Source: Agrobacterium tumefaciens
Lineage (GTDB): Bacteria; Pseudomonadota; Alphaproteobacteria; Rhizobiales; Rhizobiaceae
Reading direction: 5' to 3'
Length of the DNA stretch: 64,000 nucleotides
NCBI RefSeq assembly: GCF_005221385.1
Contig: NZ_CP039903.1
Location: 558,001-622,000, forward strand
Part shown: positions 1-7,807 of the stretch, in pieces
How positions within the stretch are numbered: position 1 is the first letter of the stretch
Layout: each line of letters opens with the position of its first letter
The notes under the pieces: model-generated
Told to the model about the DNA's origin: nothing
Databases searched by the model: none
The model's input: only the letters and a program-made list of their open reading frames with translations
Translations under genes and position numbers: made by a program

Positions 1-2334
1 GCCGTCACCCACCATCACCACGGTCTTCTTTGCGGCAAGCTTGCGGATTTCCTCGACCTTGTTCTGCGGCAGGAGTTCGCCGCGTGCTTCAAGACCCAGC
101 TTGTTGCCGATGGCACGCGCCGTGCGGGCATTGTCGCCCGACAGCATCAGCGAGGAAATGCCCATCTCCTTCAGCGTCTTGATGCCTTCAGCCGCATCCT
201 TGCGCGGTTCGTCGCGCATGGCGAAGAGGCCGCTTGCCGCACCGCCGGCCATGACCACGGCCACCGTCTTGCCTTCGCTCTCAAGCGCGGTGATGCGGTC
301 GGCCAGTTCCTTCGAGAGGGTGCCGACTTCGGTTGCAAAGCGCGGCGCGCCGATGAACAGGTCTTTTCCACCGACATTGCCCTGCATGCCGCGACCGGAA
401 ATCGCCTTGATGTTGGAGCCGGGCAGGGGCTTCACGCCGGCCTTTTCAGCATGGTTGACGATGGCTCTGGCAAGCGGATGGCTCGATTCATGCTCGATGG
501 TTGCGGCTTCGGCAATCAGTCCGGCCTCGTTGCCGTCAAGCGCCACCACGTCGGTCACCACAGGTTCGCCGAGCGTCAGCGTGCCCGTTTTGTCGAAGGC
601 GACGGTTTCGGTGCGCGCCAGCATTTCGATGACGGCGCCGCCCTTCACCAGCATGCCATGGCGTGCCGCAGCCGAAAGGCTGGAGGCGATGGCGGCGGGA
701 ACGGAGATGACCAGCGCACAGGGGCAACCGATCAGCAGCAAGGCGAGACCGCGGTAAATCCAGGTATCCCAGTCACCGAGACCGGCAAGCGGCGGCACGA
801 TGATGGTGAGCACGGAGATCGCCACGATCAGCGGCATGTAATAACGCGAGAAATTCTGGATGAAGCGCTCGGTAGGCGCGCGCGCGTCCTGCGCTTCCTC
901 GACAAGCGTGATGATGCGGGCAATGGTGTTGTCTTCCGGCGCGCGGTCAACGCGGATGCGCAGCGAGCCGTCATGGTTGATCGAACCTGCAAAAACGCGG
1001 GCGCCTTTTTCCTTGGCGACCGGGATGCTCTCGCCGGTCATCGGCGATTCGTCGACACTCGATTCGCCCTCCATCACCACGCCATCGGCGGCGATGCGGT
1101 CACCGGGACGGGCCACGACCACCTGGCCGATGCGGACCTGATCGGCAGGCATCTGACGGAGCGTACCGTTTTCCTCGACCAGCGCTGTTTTCGGCAGCAG
1201 GGAGCCAAGGGCCTTGATGCCGGAACGGGCGCGAGCGGCGGCAAAGCCTTCCAGCAGCTCGCCGATCGAAAAGAGCAGCACGACGATCGCCGCTTCTTCC
1301 GCCTCGCCGATGAAGATCGCGCCGATGGCGGCAATGGTCATCAGCATCTCGATGGTGAAGACCGCGCCGAAACGGGCGGCGTTGAAGGCATTGCGCGCAA
1401 TCGGGAACAGCGTCACCAGCGTGGCGATGATGAAGGCGTAACCACCCCAGGCCGGAAAGGTGAGTTCCGCCGCATAGGCGACCGCGACCAGAATGGTGCC
1501 GGTGAAGGTGTTTCGGGCCTTGGCCGTACGCCACCATGCACCCTTTTCATCAGCGCCATGGGCGTGTCCGACCTCTGCGCTTGAGGTCACTGCCGCGGGC
1601 TGCGCCTTTTCATGCGAATGCCCGGCGTGGTCATGGTCCGCATGATCGTGCCCGGAATGGTCATGGCCCGAGTGATCGTGGCCTGAATGATCATGATCAC
1701 CGTTGCAGGACCCGTGGTCGTGCCCGTCATCTTCCACCTTGCCTCGCGCCGATTTGTCTTGCGCCAGCAAGGCGGGTTTGAAACCGAGCTTGCGCAGCGT
1801 ATCCTCGATTTTTGCGGTCGGGGTTGTGTTCTCGGCAAGCGAAAGGTTCAACCTTTCCCGCGCAACCGATACCTTGACGTCGGCAACACCGGGCAGGCGG
1901 CCAAGTGCGGTTTCGATCTTCGCGGCGCAGCTGCCGCAATCCATGCCACCCACCGAAAATGTCAGGGCGTTGTTCTGCTCAACGCTGGGGGCGGCTTCCG
2001 CAGGGTGGTGACCTCCGCACGATGAATGGTCGTGGTCATGGTCGTGAGGTTCCGCTGCGATCTTTTCGCGCGGAGCCTTCTCCTGCGGCAGCAAAGCGGG
2101 CTTAAAACCGAGCTTGCGCAGCGTATCCTCGATTTTTGCGACCGATGTTTTGTCTTCCGCCAGCGACAGGTTCAACCTTTCGCGTGCAACGGACACCTTG
2201 ACGTCGGCAACGCCGGGCAGGCGGGAAAGCGCGGTTTCGATCTTCGCCGCACAGCTGCCGCAATCCATGCCGCCGACCGTGAAGGTCAGGTCTCCTGATT
2301 CCCCGTTCAGATTGCCGCGTGTCGAAATATTCAT
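1..2334 (-). CDS. zntA: Zn/Cd/Pb-type P1B ATPase, ZntA-like (3' end outside the window)
   Basis: Metal-efflux ATPase of the inner membrane. From the ATG at 2334 the frame is open for 778 codons and runs off the left edge inside the hinge motif (MVGDG, normally followed by VNDAPALA). Residues 16-82 and 123-189 are two heavy-metal-associated domains, each with GMDCGSC. Residues about 204-245 are a His/Asp linker of repeated GHDHS units. Then come the membrane helices, the TGES actuator motif, the CPC ion-binding motif in GCPCALVIS and the DKTGT phosphorylation site. CPC followed by ALVIS is typical of the Zn/Cd/Pb branch rather than the copper branch, so a ZntA role is inferred. The promoter carries a MerR-type operator. 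Only the last part of the nucleotide-binding domain and the terminal helices are missing. Confidence 0.95.
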   Translation of the reverse strand, partial: MNISTRGNLNGESGDLTFTVGGMDCGSCAAKIETALSRLPGVADVKVSVARERLNLSLAEDKTSVAKIEDTLRKLGFKPALLPQEKAPREKIAAEPHDHDHDHSSCGGHHPAEAAPSVEQNNALTFSVGGMDCGSCAAKIETALGRLPGVADVKVSVARERLNLSLAENTTPTAKIEDTLRKLGFKPALLAQDKSARGKVEDDGHDHGSCNGDHDHSGHDHSGHDHSGHDHADHDHAGHSHEKAQPAAVTSSAEVGHAHGADEKGAWWRTAKARNTFTGTILVAVAYAAELTFPAWGGYAFIIATLVTLFPIARNAFNAARFGAVFTIEMLMTIAAIGAIFIGEAEEAAIVVLLFSIGELLEGFAAARARSGIKALGSLLPKTALVEENGTLRQMPADQVRIGQVVVARPGDRIAADGVVMEGESSVDESPMTGESIPVAKEKGARVFAGSINHDGSLRIRVDRAPEDNTIARIITLVEEAQDARAPTERFIQNFSRYYMPLIVAISVLTIIVPPLAGLGDWDTWIYRGLALLLIGCPCALVISVPAAIASSLSAAARHGMLVKGGAVIEMLARTETVAFDKTGTLTLGEPVVTDVVALDGNEAGLIAEAATIEHESSHPLARAIVNHAEKAGVKPLPGSNIKAISGRGMQGNVGGKDLFIGAPRFATEVGTLSKELADRITALESEGKTVAVVMAGGAASGLFAMRDEPRKDAAEGIKTLKEMGISSLMLSGDNARTARAIGNKLGLEARGELLPQNKVEEIRKLAAKKTVVMVGDG
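1768..2289 (-). repeat. Tandem duplication of the metal-binding domain inside zntA (2089-2289 and 1768-1968)
   Basis: The two N-terminal HMA domains lie 321 bases (107 codons) apart. By eye about 61 of 67 residues match, and long stretches are identical at the DNA level, for example around the codons for GMDCGSCAAKIETAL and for ARERLNLSLAE. The differences cluster in the loop after LSLAE. This points to a recent internal duplication or to gene conversion between the copies. Confidence 0.85.
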
Positions 2335-2365
2335 GGTTTTCGCTCCTGAATTCCAGTCGACAGCC

Positions 2366-2396
2366 AATCTGGCACCTCTAGCAACTAGAGGTTCAA
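2366..2396 (-). promoter_or_regulatory. MerR-family-type promoter and operator of zntA
   Basis: Read on the minus strand, a -35 element TTGAAC (2396-2391) and a -10-like CAGATT (2371-2366) are separated by 19 bases, the long spacer expected of MerR-activated promoters. The spacer holds a perfect palindrome, ACCTCTAG-TTG-CTAGAGGT (2374-2392). The same core occurs before the MerR gene near 38.8-39.2 kb, which is the likely regulator. Confidence 0.75.
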
Positions 2397-2501
2397 GGGC
2401 AAAAATGCAATTTCCCGATTTTTTTTGAAAAGTTCACACCAGCTTCGCGCCAGCCGCGCGGTTCATCATGGCGGCATATTGGATTCCATGAAGCGGTTCA
2501 G

Positions 2502-3410
2502 ATGACAGCACTCTTTATGAAACACTGCCGCCGGGCGGCCTCTCTTGCGGGTCTTGCGGCTCTGCCGCTGCTGAGCGGCTGCCTTTTTGTGACGGATACG
2601 ACCCGGATGGATCCGGATGTCTTCGTGCGGGAAACGGCGCCGGTCTTCAACTTCAATTCCGTCAGCTCAAACCGTCAGCCGGAATTGCCGCCGCAGCCGG
2701 GCCAGCTTTCGACGCGCCCGCCGGATCTGTTCAGAACCCGCTTCCATCAGGAATACGGCCCGCCGGTGCGTGGGCAGGGCCTGAGCGCGCCGCAGGTGCA
2801 GGGGCAGGCCGCACCGCTCGCGCCTGATCGCATGGTGACCTATGGCCTGCCGGTTTCCAATCCGCTGCATCGGGTCATGTATGGCCCGATCCGCGACGAG
2901 GACCGTTCACTGCCCGCCATTCCTTATGGGCGCATCGACCCGCGTTATCTGCGGCAGGAAGTCAGCTATCAGACGGCGGAAGCGCCCGGCACCATCATCG
3001 TCGATACCAAACAGCATTTCCTCTATCTGGTGCAGCCGGGCGGCAAGGCGATCCGTTACGGCGTCGGTCTCGGGCGCGATGGTTACGCATGGTCGGGCCG
3101 CGGCAAGATTCAGTGGAAGGCGAAATGGCCGCGCTGGACGCCGCCGGACGAAATGGTCAAGCGCCAGCCGGAGCTCACCTCCATCTCGGCGGCCAATGGC
3201 GGCATGACGCCGGGTCTCAACAATCCGCTCGGTGCGCGTGCGCTTTATATTTTCAAGGACGGCAAGGACACGCTTTACCGCGTGCACGGCACACCGGACT
3301 GGCAGTCCGTCGGCAAGGCGACGTCCTCCGGCTGCGTGCGCATGCTCAACCAGGATGTCATCGACCTTTACGAGCGTGTGCCCAAAGGGGCGCAGATTGT
3401 GGTTATCTGA
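2502..3410 (+). CDS. L,D-transpeptidase lipoprotein (YkuD domain)
   Basis: Probable peptidoglycan L,D-transpeptidase, making 3-3 cross-links or attaching proteins to the wall, anchored as a lipoprotein facing the periplasm. The N-terminus has basic residues, a hydrophobic stretch and a lipobox (LLSGC near residue 28). The first 130 residues are Pro/Gln-rich linker. The C-terminal half is the YkuD fold with the catalytic signature HGTPDW followed by SSGCVRM near residue 278. An in-frame ATG at 2517 (MKHCRRAAS) is an alternative start and gives a more standard signal peptide. The next gene encodes a close paralogue in the same direction. Confidence 0.9.
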   Translation: MTALFMKHCRRAASLAGLAALPLLSGCLFVTDTTRMDPDVFVRETAPVFNFNSVSSNRQPELPPQPGQLSTRPPDLFRTRFHQEYGPPVRGQGLSAPQVQGQAAPLAPDRMVTYGLPVSNPLHRVMYGPIRDEDRSLPAIPYGRIDPRYLRQEVSYQTAEAPGTIIVDTKQHFLYLVQPGGKAIRYGVGLGRDGYAWSGRGKIQWKAKWPRWTPPDEMVKRQPELTSISAANGGMTPGLNNPLGARALYIFKDGKDTLYRVHGTPDWQSVGKATSSGCVRMLNQDVIDLYERVPKGAQIVVI

Positions 3411-3565
3411 CCACGTTCTAAAAGAAAGAGATGCGGGGTCCAATCCTCCGGCGCCTTGTGACTGGCTTTTAGCGGTCGGTTAACTATTTTCGCAATACGC
3501 ATGATACGGAACAAATGACGTACAACGGCGATATAGCCGTTCGAAATGTGGGACAAACCGGCCTT

Positions 3566-4291
3566 ATGACAAGCACCGACACAGATCTTTCCAGACGCAC
3601 CTTTCTTTCCCTTCTCGGCATCTCCTCCGCTTCGCTTCTGGCGGGCTGCGCCTCATCCGGCACGGGAGACGCCATCCGCCAGCAGGCGAGCGCCATCGGC
3701 AGCGATTTCCGCCAGATGTTCTCGCCCGGCGTCAGCGATGCGGAACTGGCCGTCATGTACGGCTCGGTTGAAGATGGCGGTTACGTCATTCCCGCTGTCC
3801 CCTATCAGAAAATCGACCGGCGTTATTATCGCCAGCGGGTCGTCGACCCGACCGGCGAGCGCCCCGGCACCGTCGTCGTGGATACGCGCTCGCGCTTCCT
3901 CTACGTTGTGGAGCAGGGCGGCAGCGCCATGCGTTACGGCGTCGGCATCGGCCGCGACGGTTTCGCCTGGTCGGGTGAAGGCGTCATCCAGTGGCGTCAG
4001 AAATGGCCGAAATGGACCCCGCCGGACGAAATGGTCGCCCGCCAGCCGGAACTGGTCAAATATTCGTCCAAGAATGGCGGCATGCCGCCGGGCCTGAAGA
4101 ACCCGCTCGGCGCCCGCGCGCTCTATATCTTCCAGAACGGCAAGGACACGCTTTACCGCCTGCACGGTTCGCCGGAATGGAACTCCATCGGCAAGGCCGT
4201 CTCTTCCGGCTGCGTGCGCCTGATGAACCAGGACGTCATCGACCTCTATGACCGCGTGCCGCAGAAGGCGCGTGTGGTGGTTTGGCAGTAG
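3566..4291 (+). CDS. L,D-transpeptidase lipoprotein with Tat-type signal
   Basis: Paralogue of the preceding gene: the C-terminal domains match almost residue for residue through the active site (LHGSPEW, then SSGCVRL near residue 217). I chose the ATG at 3566 because the protein then starts MTSTDTDLSRRTFL, a twin-arginine signal, with the lipobox LLAGC shortly after. An upstream in-frame ATG at 3515 would add 17 residues before that signal. The twin-arginine motif suggests export by a different route from its neighbour, which has a Sec-like lipoprotein signal. Tandem duplication is the simplest origin. Confidence 0.9.
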   Translation: MTSTDTDLSRRTFLSLLGISSASLLAGCASSGTGDAIRQQASAIGSDFRQMFSPGVSDAELAVMYGSVEDGGYVIPAVPYQKIDRRYYRQRVVDPTGERPGTVVVDTRSRFLYVVEQGGSAMRYGVGIGRDGFAWSGEGVIQWRQKWPKWTPPDEMVARQPELVKYSSKNGGMPPGLKNPLGARALYIFQNGKDTLYRLHGSPEWNSIGKAVSSGCVRLMNQDVIDLYDRVPQKARVVVWQ

Positions 4292-4338
4292 GTCTAACCG
4301 GACGCATTAAGAAGGTGTCCGGTAAGTGAATTGACGAG

Positions 4339-4380
4339 TAATGGCTGCAACACGAAGCGTGTTGTGGCCATTATTTATTT
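4339..4380 (+). terminator. Rho-independent terminator after the second L,D-transpeptidase
   Basis: A long hairpin has outer arms TAATGGC and GCCATTA (4339-4345, 4367-4373) and an inner stem CAACACG-AAG-CGTGTTG. A T-rich run follows (TTTATTT). It lies about 50 bases after the stop codon at 4291. Confidence 0.7.
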
Positions 4381-4545
4381 CTAATATATCAATATTGTTT
4401 TTAATATTAACATTCAATTCCATAGTATATTTAAAAATATCGTGACTCATATTGATTTTTTATTATAATAAGCGCGGGTTATTCATTGTTTTTACGGAAA
4501 TGAATTTCCCATATTTTAAATCATCCTAATATCTCTGTCGTTAAT
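4374..4545. other. AT-rich intergenic stretch upstream of the RTX gene
   Basis: About 170 bases with many A/T runs, sharply different from the GC-rich surroundings. No open frame is convincing. It probably holds the promoter of the RTX gene, and its composition resembles AT-rich DNA silenced by MucR/Ros-type proteins in rhizobia; that link is inference. Confidence 0.5.
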
Positions 4546-4560
4546 CGAGGAGTGAATGGC

Positions 4561-5643
4561 ATGACTCTTTATCTCTCAAATAGTTGGCAGGTAGGTACAA
4601 GTCCTTACGAAATCTTTTACGGTGATCGCTATGGCGTGGCGCGAAACGACGTATTTCAGCTTGGCGGCAGCGAGACCGGCACTCTGGGTGGTGTTCGAAA
4701 CGGATGGGAGAAGTTTATCGGTGGCGCGGGTGTAGACACCATTTACGTCGCTCCGAAGTATTACTACTCCTGGACTGCCGTGATGATCGACCACAATGGC
4801 TTGGACAGCGTGGAACGTATCGAGTTTAACGGCGCCACCTCCTGGCCGGTAAAACCAGTCTATTTCGCTGGAATGGCAGATTTTTCGAGCGTCACATACA
4901 TGTCGCCCGGCGTGACGATCTATGGCCGCGAGAACAGTAATATATTCGTCGGTAGTCAGCTTGGGGAAAGGATCGAAGGCGACGGCGGTGACGATCTGCT
5001 CTTTGGCAACGCCGGAGACGACACGTTGTACGGTGATACGACCGCGGTAAATCCCTGGCCGGCGCAATTGAATGCCGCTGGCAATGACTGGCTGTTCGGC
5101 GGCACCGGCAATGACTATCTGGATGGTCAGGGCGGTAACGACAATCTGTCCGGTGACGCGGGCGATGACAATCTTTATGGCGGACCCGGAAACGACCAGC
5201 TTAGCGGTGGAGAGGGCACCGATAAGCTTTTCGGCGGAACCGGTGACGACAAGCTCATTGGTGGAGAAGGTTCCGACCAGTTGTCTGGCGATGTGGGAAA
5301 TGACCAGTTGCACGGTGGGGTAGGAAACGATCTTCTCAACGGGGGGATAGGAAACGATATAATCGAAGGTGGAGAAGGAACAAATCTTCTTTGGGGAGAC
5401 CTTGGCGAAGATACATTCTACTTTGCGGTCAAAGGTGTACAGGACACAATTAAAGATTTTGAAGTGGGAATAGATCGCCTGCGCTTCACTACCGAAATCG
5501 CGGACGATTTTTCTGATTTTACAATTGTCGATCAAGCAAATGGATATGCGAATATAAGCGTAGAAGGTTTGGAGATTATCGTTGAGGGCGTCCCCGCAGC
5601 GTCACTCAACAGTTCAATGTTCGAATTTGGCGCTTATGCATGA
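4561..5643 (+). CDS. RTX-type calcium-binding protein, probable type I secretion substrate
   Basis: Residues about 140-300 are a run of roughly a dozen nonapeptide repeats of the GGxGxDxLxG type (for example GGTGNDYLDG, GGVGNDLLNG). These fold into a parallel beta roll on binding calcium outside the cell. No N-terminal signal peptide is present, and the tail after the repeats (about 60 residues, hydrophobic/acidic, ending FEFGAYA) suits a type I secretion signal. The ATG at 4561 is preceded by GAGGAG at 4547-4552; a GTG at 4552 is the alternative. The N-terminal 130 residues match nothing I recognise. Codons are less GC-biased than the neighbours, most clearly near the 3' end. No secretion ATPase gene is in the window. 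Confidence 0.85.
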   Translation: MTLYLSNSWQVGTSPYEIFYGDRYGVARNDVFQLGGSETGTLGGVRNGWEKFIGGAGVDTIYVAPKYYYSWTAVMIDHNGLDSVERIEFNGATSWPVKPVYFAGMADFSSVTYMSPGVTIYGRENSNIFVGSQLGERIEGDGGDDLLFGNAGDDTLYGDTTAVNPWPAQLNAAGNDWLFGGTGNDYLDGQGGNDNLSGDAGDDNLYGGPGNDQLSGGEGTDKLFGGTGDDKLIGGEGSDQLSGDVGNDQLHGGVGNDLLNGGIGNDIIEGGEGTNLLWGDLGEDTFYFAVKGVQDTIKDFEVGIDRLRFTTEIADDFSDFTIVDQANGYANISVEGLEIIVEGVPAASLNSSMFEFGAYA

Positions 5644-5651
5644 TCAAGGCG

Positions 5652-5680
5652 GGCTCCGTCGCAATTGCGGCGGAGCCTTT
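5652..5680 (+). terminator. Terminator after the RTX gene
   Basis: GC-rich hairpin GGCTCCGTCGC-AATT-GCGGCGGAGCC (one mismatch pair) followed by TTTT, directly after the stop at 5643. It separates the RTX gene from the convergent orphan gene. Confidence 0.8.
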
Positions 5681-5691
5681 TACTGATCGTA

Positions 5692-6483
5692 CTAAACCAG
5701 TTCGGGTTTCGTATATTTTTTCGTCATATTTCCATTTGTGTCAAATATTTCCAGTTCACCGTTTTCTTTATACGCGATCATTTTCTGTCCATTATTATAA
5801 TATAGAATGCCTGGTGTTACGGACACTTGGCCGTTTTCCCCAAATTTAAGAGTTATGGCGGAGCCGAAAAATTCTTTTAAAGCTTTCTCGCTGTAATACA
5901 TATCGTGACGTGACACCTCGCAATAAATTCCGTTAAGGGAGTTATTAAGCTCTGCAATTTCAACTTGTCCGTTATAACTCTTGTCGCTGGTGAAATATTC
6001 GACTTGCTTTTTAACCAGAGCTTCGTCTTCACCATTCGCGATGCGTTTTGCGCCCCATTCAGCATACTGCGCATTATATTCGTCACGCGGCAGCACAATA
6101 ATTTCAGGTACATAGCGGGGACTGGCCCTCGCAGCTCTTGTGATCAGGTCGGTTACGAGGAATTCCGCATTCTCCACTGTCCGCTCAATCGGATTGACAT
6201 AGTAGGACGACATCATATTCGTGGCTGCGGCGTTCATAGCGCTCATCGTCGCCTGCGGAATGGCGGCGGAGACGGTTTCTTTTTTTGCGACGGTTTCCAG
6301 CTTTGCTTTGGTAGCCTGCGAAGCGAGCGTCGAAATCGTTTCGATGGCTTGCGCAGTTTTTTGCTGGCTTCCGGCTACCATTCCGAGGATCGTGGTCGCG
6401 GCGTCGTTGCCTGATATTTTTGGGGCCGAAAAAGTTTGTTTAAGAATGGTCAGCGCCATTGAATTCGCAGAGATCAAAGTCAT
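5692..6483 (-). CDS. Hypothetical protein, 263 aa, orphan
   Basis: No family recognised. The first 110 residues are Ala/Thr/Ser-rich and probably helical, with no clear signal peptide. The middle holds a short segment SYYVNPIERTVE. The C-terminal half is charged and Tyr-rich, ending with a beta-like stretch (YNNGQKMIAYKENGELEIFD). Codon use is markedly less GC-rich than the rest of the window, like the convergent RTX gene, which suggests the two arrived together. A similar SYYxxPxxTVE segment occurs in the small orphan encoded at 39292-39645. Function unknown. Confidence 0.7.
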   Translation of the reverse strand: MTLISANSMALTILKQTFSAPKISGNDAATTILGMVAGSQQKTAQAIETISTLASQATKAKLETVAKKETVSAAIPQATMSAMNAAATNMMSSYYVNPIERTVENAEFLVTDLITRAARASPRYVPEIIVLPRDEYNAQYAEWGAKRIANGEDEALVKKQVEYFTSDKSYNGQVEIAELNNSLNGIYCEVSRHDMYYSEKALKEFFGSAITLKFGENGQVSVTPGILYYNNGQKMIAYKENGELEIFDTNGNMTKKYTKPELV

Positions 6484-6540
6484 CGCATGCCTTTTGAAAT
6501 CTGCCGCAAAAGTCCTTCACCGGCTTCCGAGGCTGGAAAC

Positions 6541-6564
6541 GCAGCTAAAAGTCATTTTAGCTGC
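6541..6564. terminator. Perfect hairpin between the orphan gene and ohrR
   Basis: GCAGCTAAAA-GTCA-TTTTAGCTGC, with 10-base perfect arms and a 4-base loop. It lies about 70 bases after the ohrR stop codon (minus strand) and 58 bases before the start of the orphan gene. It may terminate ohrR or act as an operator for the orphan. A weaker CCCCT/AGGGG hairpin sits nearer to ohrR at 6616-6634. Confidence 0.45.
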
Positions 6565-6636
6565 ATAAAATATAAATGCAACTTTATCGGGAATTGGTAA
6601 ATAAATACTTCAACACCCCCTGGATTTCAAGGGGCG

Positions 6637-7095
6637 TTAGGACTTCGAAAGACCATCCTTCAACGCGTTAACCCGGTCCCGCAACTGCGCCAGTTCCTCC
6701 AGCTCGCAGCCGGTGGCGCCGCCGATTGCGGCCATGATCTTCACGCCCTCCTTTTTGAGGTCGGCGCCCTTTGGCGTTAAGGCCACCAGCACCTGCCGCT
6801 CGTCCACCGTGCCGCGTTTGCGGGTTATCAGCCCTGCATGTTCGAGCCTTTTCAGCAGCGGTGACAGCGTGCCGGAATCCAGCCCCAGCATTTCGCCCAG
6901 CGCCTTGACGGTGGAGGTCTGCTTTTCCCAGAGCGCCATCATGACCAGATATTGCGGATAGGTCAGTCCGATAGGGTCGAGCAGCGGTTTATAGGCGCGT
7001 GTGAAAGCGTGCGCTGCGCCATAAAGGGCAAAGCATATCTGCTGGTCCAGCCTCAACAGGCTTTCCATCTTCGTGTCGTTGCCCTCTGCGCCCAT
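6637..7095 (-). CDS. ohrR: OhrR, MarR-family organic hydroperoxide sensor-repressor
   Basis: Winged-helix MarR-type repressor, 152 aa. The segment LDQQICFALYGAAHAFTRAYKPLL carries the N-terminal reactive cysteine found in OhrR proteins, oxidised by organic peroxides to release DNA. A second cysteine (GATGCEL) near the C-terminus could form a disulfide with it. The DNA-binding part includes LGEMLGLDSGTLSPLLKRLE and the wing KRGTVDERQVLVALT. The gene is divergent from ohr, and a palindrome lies between them, as in other ohrR-ohr pairs. An internal ATG at 7068 (MESLLRL) is a possible alternative start. Confidence 0.93.
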   Translation of the reverse strand: MGAEGNDTKMESLLRLDQQICFALYGAAHAFTRAYKPLLDPIGLTYPQYLVMMALWEKQTSTVKALGEMLGLDSGTLSPLLKRLEHAGLITRKRGTVDERQVLVALTPKGADLKKEGVKIMAAIGGATGCELEELAQLRDRVNALKDGLSKS

Positions 7096-7219
7096 AGTCC
7101 TGCTCCAAAATAAAACCGGGGAGGGAACAATCGGCCCCCGCTTTCGGTTCCTGCCACATGGATGTGCGGCGAAATTTCGTGAAAACTATCGCAAAAAACA
7201 AAATTTTATTCAATGTGCA

Positions 7220-7250
7220 AAATTATATTGCGCACAATTTAATTGTTCGC
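7220..7250. promoter_or_regulatory. Probable OhrR operator between ohrR and ohr
   Basis: A perfect palindrome ACAATT-T-AATTGT lies at 7234-7246, next to an imperfect dyad TGCAAAATTATATTGCGCA (about 7216-7233). Both are AT-rich and lie in the short divergent promoter region. OhrR boxes are AT-rich dyads of this sort. The exact protected bases are inferred. Confidence 0.6.
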
Positions 7251-7289
7251 TATAAACCACTCAACACCAACCCGAAGGGAGTAAATGCC

Positions 7290-7712
7290 ATGCCTATTCT
7301 CTACACGACCAAAGCATCCGCCACCGGTGGCCGTGCAGGTAACGCCAAGTCGGAAGACGGCGTTCTCGACGTAACGCTGACCGTTCCGAAGGAACTGGGC
7401 GGTGACGGTGCCCGCGGCACCAACCCGGAGCAGCTTTTCGCCGCCGGTTATTCGGCCTGCTTCCTCGGCGCGCTGAAGGCGGTTGCCGGCAAGCAGAAGG
7501 TAAAGATCCCGGAAGACACCACTGTGACGGCAACTGTCGGCATCGGCCCGCGCGAAGACGGCACCGGCTTCGGCATTGAAGTGTCGCTGAAGGTCAACAT
7601 TCCCGGCCTGGAGCGCGAAAAGGCAGAAGAACTGGTCGCCGCCGCCCATATTGTTTGCCCTTATAGCCACGCCATGCGCACTTCCACGGAAGTGCCGGTT
7701 TCTGTGGCCTGA
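7290..7712 (+). CDS. ohr: Ohr, organic hydroperoxide resistance peroxidase
   Basis: Thiol peroxidase of the Ohr/OsmC superfamily, 140 aa, the usual Ohr length. It detoxifies organic and fatty-acid hydroperoxides in the cytoplasm using lipoyl-type reductants. The two catalytic cysteines are in GYSACFLGAL and in AHIVCPYSHAMR. I chose the ATG at 7290 because GAAGGGAG lies 8 bases upstream and the protein then begins MPILYTTKA, the classical Ohr N-terminus. The frame is open further upstream to 7158 but crosses the operator. Expression should be controlled by the adjacent OhrR. Confidence 0.96.
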   Translation: MPILYTTKASATGGRAGNAKSEDGVLDVTLTVPKELGGDGARGTNPEQLFAAGYSACFLGALKAVAGKQKVKIPEDTTVTATVGIGPREDGTGFGIEVSLKVNIPGLEREKAEELVAAAHIVCPYSHAMRTSTEVPVSVA

Positions 7713-7733
7713 TATTGCAGCTATCAAAAAGTG

Positions 7734-7757
7734 GGCCGGGTTTATCCCGGCCTTCTT
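7734..7757 (+). terminator. Terminator after ohr
   Basis: GGCCGGG-TTTAT-CCCGGCC hairpin followed by TTCTTGTT, about 20 bases after the ohr stop codon. Confidence 0.8.
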
Positions 7758-7807
7758 GTTCGTGGAAATAAATATGCTATATTCTTTCTGAGGAAAGGAT
7801 GTGCGCC

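Noticed and set aside
451..1584. 377-codon open frame on the plus strand
   Set aside because: Antisense to zntA; His/Arg/Asp-rich with no family, produced by the GC-rich codon pattern of the real gene.
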